Below, piece by piece: positions 63,868-64,000 of a stretch of DNA of 64,000 bases. Location of the stretch: the NCBI RefSeq assembly GCF_026410195.1, contig NZ_JAPMLM010000072.1, positions 170,544 through 234,543 on the forward strand, in the 5' to 3' direction. The translations under genes and the position numbers were made by a program. The notes beneath the pieces are model-generated. The model did no database searches. It was not told where the DNA came from and saw only the letters and a program-made list of their open reading frames with translations. How positions within the stretch are numbered: position 1 is the first letter of the stretch; each line of letters begins with the position of its first letter. This stretch comes from Xanthomarina sp. F2636L (GTDB lineage Bacteria; Bacteroidota; Bacteroidia; Flavobacteriales; Flavobacteriaceae).

Positions 63868-64000
63868 TGCTTACAACAACGTGTATAATTCATTGCTAGT
63901 ACTCGCCTACTTACGAAAATCCTCGCGGTTTTTCTATTCGGTTTGTATTTGCTAAATTAGTTGCTCAAACACGCAACGAAATCATACACAAACACGTTGT
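63868..64000 (+). other. attC-like site 2, end of cassette 2
   Basis: Opens TGCTTACAAC and ends GTTGT at the window edge. Outer stem ACAAC-5-GTATAATT (63873-63890) against AATCATAC-8-GTTGT (63980-64000), then ATTGC against GCAA. The 5' arm spacer is again 3 nt shorter. The next cassette starts at 63997. Confidence 0.78.

Overview
The window is chromosomal DNA of a low-GC, probably marine member of the Flavobacteriaceae (Bacteroidota). The basis is a type IX secretion (T9SS) sorting domain, TAnnTTTG-type -7 promoter boxes, families typical of the group (DUF5522, DUF4136, DUF4230, GSCFA, SusC-like barrel proteins) and A/T-rich spacers. The genus cannot be fixed from the sequence.

Layout. 1-3.8 kb: 3' part of a giant secreted repeat protein. 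4.3-4.8 kb: a non-coding stretch with tandem arrays of 11-bp and 7-bp period. 4.8-35 kb: an amino-acid catabolism district. It holds hutU (histidine), branched-chain 2-oxoacid dehydrogenase E1 and E2 with ilvE (Leu/Ile/Val), and a nearly complete phenylacetate pathway: paaEABCD epoxidase, then paaG, paaH, paaI, paaJ and paaZ, with paaY and an extra crotonase further on. A TetR repressor stands at the operon head and phenylalanine hydroxylase diverges from it at 35.5 kb. The district is interrupted by a three-gene secreted CHAT-peptidase operon on the other strand (16.4-22.1 kb), three four-helix-bundle (23S-IVP type) genes, a GIY-YIG gene that has duplicated the start of the E2 gene, and many small palindromic repeats, several of them inserted in frame inside enzymes.

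37-58.6 kb is mostly core genome: rhodanese, a two-component system, a GSCFA protein, alaS, an M23 peptidase, MerR, LemA/TPM proteins, a SusC-like barrel protein, der, a SIMPL protein, era and two outer-membrane proteins. 58.8-61.2 kb holds a GNAT acetyltransferase, an octapeptide-repeat secreted protein and a DUF2914 membrane protein.

61.3-64.0 kb is the most exciting region. A tyrosine recombinase is followed within 30 bp by an attI-like site and then by two complete single-gene cassettes, with a third starting at the window edge. Each cassette begins with a sequence (GTTGTGCACT or GTTGTAAGCA) perfectly complementary to the 10 bases that open the long imperfect palindrome at its own end. 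This is the bookkeeping of integron cassettes and attC sites, but with core sites unlike GTTRRRY, a recombinase without the visible IntI-specific insertion, and the recombinase gene pointing into the array. I interpret it as a diverged, Bacteroidota-type integron whose array continues beyond the window.
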